Positions 5,860 through 6,499 of a stretch of DNA of 6,499 nucleotides are shown here, one piece after another. Below the pieces are notes generated by a model. The model saw nothing but the letters and a program-made list of their open reading frames with translations, ran no database searches and was not told the DNA's origin. Position 1 is the stretch's first letter; every line of letters starts with the position of its first letter. The translations under genes and the position numbers were made by a program. Where the stretch lies: positions 1 to 6,499 of the forward strand of contig CAYFOM010000070.1 in NCBI GenBank assembly GCA_964344765.1, in the 5' to 3' direction. This stretch comes from JACNIZ01 sp964344765 (GTDB lineage: Bacteria; Planctomycetota; UBA1135).

Positions 5860-6210
5860 CTATGCCGCGGTGCGCAAATACGACGCCAACTGCTCGCCTT
5901 CCAAGCCGCGATTCAAGCTGCGGATCAACACGTGACTGGCTTCGTCGTGCAAACCGAGGTCGTGGTGAGTCAGCACCAGCTCGGCGACGATTTGAGGATT
6001 CGCAGGATCAGCGCAATAGGCGCGCTCAAGGTAGTCCAACGCACTGTGGGGATCGCCGGCGGTGCGCATCACGATGCCCAATTCCAAAGCAATCGCCGGG
6101 TCTTCCGGAAACTCACGGAAGGCGTCAAGCAGCAGCGTGGCGGCGGCGTGAAAGCGGCCGTCGGCGCTGGCCTTGCGGGCGTCATAAATCTGTTGGGAGG
6201 CGGCACTCAT
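5860..6210 (-). CDS. Small tetratricopeptide-repeat protein
   Basis: This 116-aa protein is made almost entirely of three TPR units at about residues 4-37, 38-71 and 72-105. Each shows the helix-turn-helix pattern, for example DGRFHAAATLLLDAFREFPED, LGIVMRTAGDPHSALDYLERAYCADP and DLGLHDEASHVLIRSL. TPR arrays form a superhelical groove for protein partners; three units are the usual minimum. There is no signal peptide or membrane segment, so it is probably a cytoplasmic adaptor. The ATG at 6210 has AGGA five bases upstream, partly within a small hairpin. It is the first gene of the minus-strand block, and the REP-like copy 2 ends 77 bp upstream of its start. A link to GroESL function is only suggested by position. 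Confidence 0.85.
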   Translation of the reverse strand: MSAASQQIYDARKASADGRFHAAATLLLDAFREFPEDPAIALELGIVMRTAGDPHSALDYLERAYCADPANPQIVAELVLTHHDLGLHDEASHVLIRSLNRGLEGEQLASYLRTAA

Positions 6211-6211
6211 C

Positions 6212-6224
6212 GTTCCTGCGGAAC
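6212..6224 (-). promoter_or_regulatory. Small hairpin over the ribosome site of the TPR gene
   Basis: On the - strand GTTCC-GCA-GGAAC ends two bases from the ATG and contains the Shine-Dalgarno AGGA. A 5-bp stem with a 3-base loop could partly hide the ribosome site. It is short and may be chance. Confidence 0.3.
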
Positions 6225-6287
6225 TATTTATCGGCGCGCTATCGGTGGGAAATTGAGGGCTTTCGGTGGATCTAATGTGGTCATTGG

Positions 6288-6373
6288 GTCGTGGCGGCCG
6301 TTGGCCCCCGGCGGCTTAGACCGGTCGCTTCGCTCAACCGGATGCGCCCCGGCCGGCCAACGGCCGCCACGAC
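6288..6373. repeat. REP-like long hairpin, copy 2 (inverted)
   Basis: The arms 6288-6306 and 6355-6373 pair perfectly over 19 bp around a 48-base centre that matches the reverse complement of copy 1 at 47 of 48 positions. In each arm one base differs from copy 1 (T to G on one side, A to C on the other), replacing a T:A pair by a G:C pair and keeping the stem perfect. GCTTCGC at 6327-6333 corresponds to the inner mini-hairpin of copy 1. It lies upstream of the TPR gene start, not between convergent genes, unless a gene beyond the window edge ends here. Confidence 0.9.
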
Positions 6374-6396
6374 GTATTCACCATGCATTGAAGAAT

Positions 6397-6411
6397 TAGA
6401 AAGGGACTGCA
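6397..6411 (-). terminator. Orphan half of a groEL-type terminator
   Basis: TAGAAAGGGACTGCA matches TAAAAAGGGACTGCA (2306-2320) at 14 of 15 bases; the latter is the distal stem arm plus T-tract of the groEL terminator. Here the complementary arm is absent: the sequence continues GTGGGTTGTC instead of CCGAAGTGCAGTCC. On the - strand it reads as the second stem half followed by TTTCTA. It is unlikely to work as a terminator and marks a possible break at 6411/6412. Confidence 0.5.
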
Positions 6412-6444
6412 GTGGGTTGTCTCAGGAGCAAAATGAATGGGAAA

Positions 6445-6498
6445 TGAAGTGGGTCGATTAACGGAGCCAATTTCCATCGCGTTTTAGTTTAAGTTCAG
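6445..6498. repeat. Right terminal inverted repeat, 54 bp
   Basis: These bases are the exact reverse complement of 1-54. One further base (A at 6499) remains, so the true shared sequence could be 55 bp or longer beyond the left edge. Reading inward on the - strand, the ATG at 6477 opens a frame beginning MEIGSVNRPTS, identical to the left end for 11 codons. It runs 47 codons into REP copy 2 and stops at 6334. This frame is not considered a gene. Confidence 0.95.
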
Positions 6499-6499
6499 A

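Noticed and set aside
6334..6477. 47-codon - strand frame starting in the right terminal repeat
   Set aside because: Most of it lies in the terminator relic and REP copy 2, there is no ribosome site, and it has no protein-like features; it is kept only as part of the repeat discussion.
1..6499. Composite transposon carrying groESL
   Set aside because: Despite the terminal inverted repeats no transposase, integrase or target-site duplication is visible, and the cargo is housekeeping genes.

Overview
The window holds two unrelated blocks bounded by a 54-bp inverted repeat at its extreme ends. The gene content points to a bacterium, most likely of the Planctomycetota. The chaperonin reads SPHF in the substrate-binding groove and CCAVKAPGFGDRRKAM in the apical domain, and the left block encodes a secreted FG-GAP protein of a kind common in that phylum. 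This placement is inference from remembered family features and was not tested by a search.

Left block (1-2135, + strand, lower GC, about 47% in one sampled 60-base line). A 118-codon frame looks like the C-terminal end of a secreted beta-helix type protein. It overlaps by ATGA with a complete 586-aa secreted FG-GAP/VCBS-type beta-propeller protein. The two look translationally coupled and concern the cell surface or exterior.

Right block (2310-6210, - strand, higher GC, about 60-65% in sampled lines). In transcription order it encodes a three-TPR protein, a 199-aa protein of unknown family, a small CxxC/CxxC zinc-ribbon protein with an acidic tail, then a single-domain response regulator, GroES and GroEL. 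Spacings of 17 and 24 nt join the last three into one operon. It is preceded by a near-consensus sigma-54 (-24/-12) site, TTGGCAC-N5-TTGCT, with two helically phased A-tracts just upstream. It ends in a strong intrinsic terminator with a UUCG loop. No CIRCE element (HrcA operator) is visible, so the usual heat-shock control of groESL appears to be replaced.

Repeats. Two inverted copies of a REP-like hairpin (2210-2293 and 6288-6373) flank the chaperonin block. They have 79 of 82 core positions identical, and two of the three differences are a compensating T:A to G:C pair in the stem. Each lies 17-27 bp from the sequence TA(A/G)AAAGGGACTGCA, which on the left is half of the groEL terminator and on the right lacks its partner half. 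The terminal inverted repeats plus this broken terminator at the right edge raise three possibilities: an assembly-graph boundary, an invertible segment, or a recombination junction. No transposase, integrase, CRISPR array, rRNA or tRNA was seen. The strongest candidates for something new are the sigma-54-controlled response regulator-groES-groEL operon and the repeat architecture around it.
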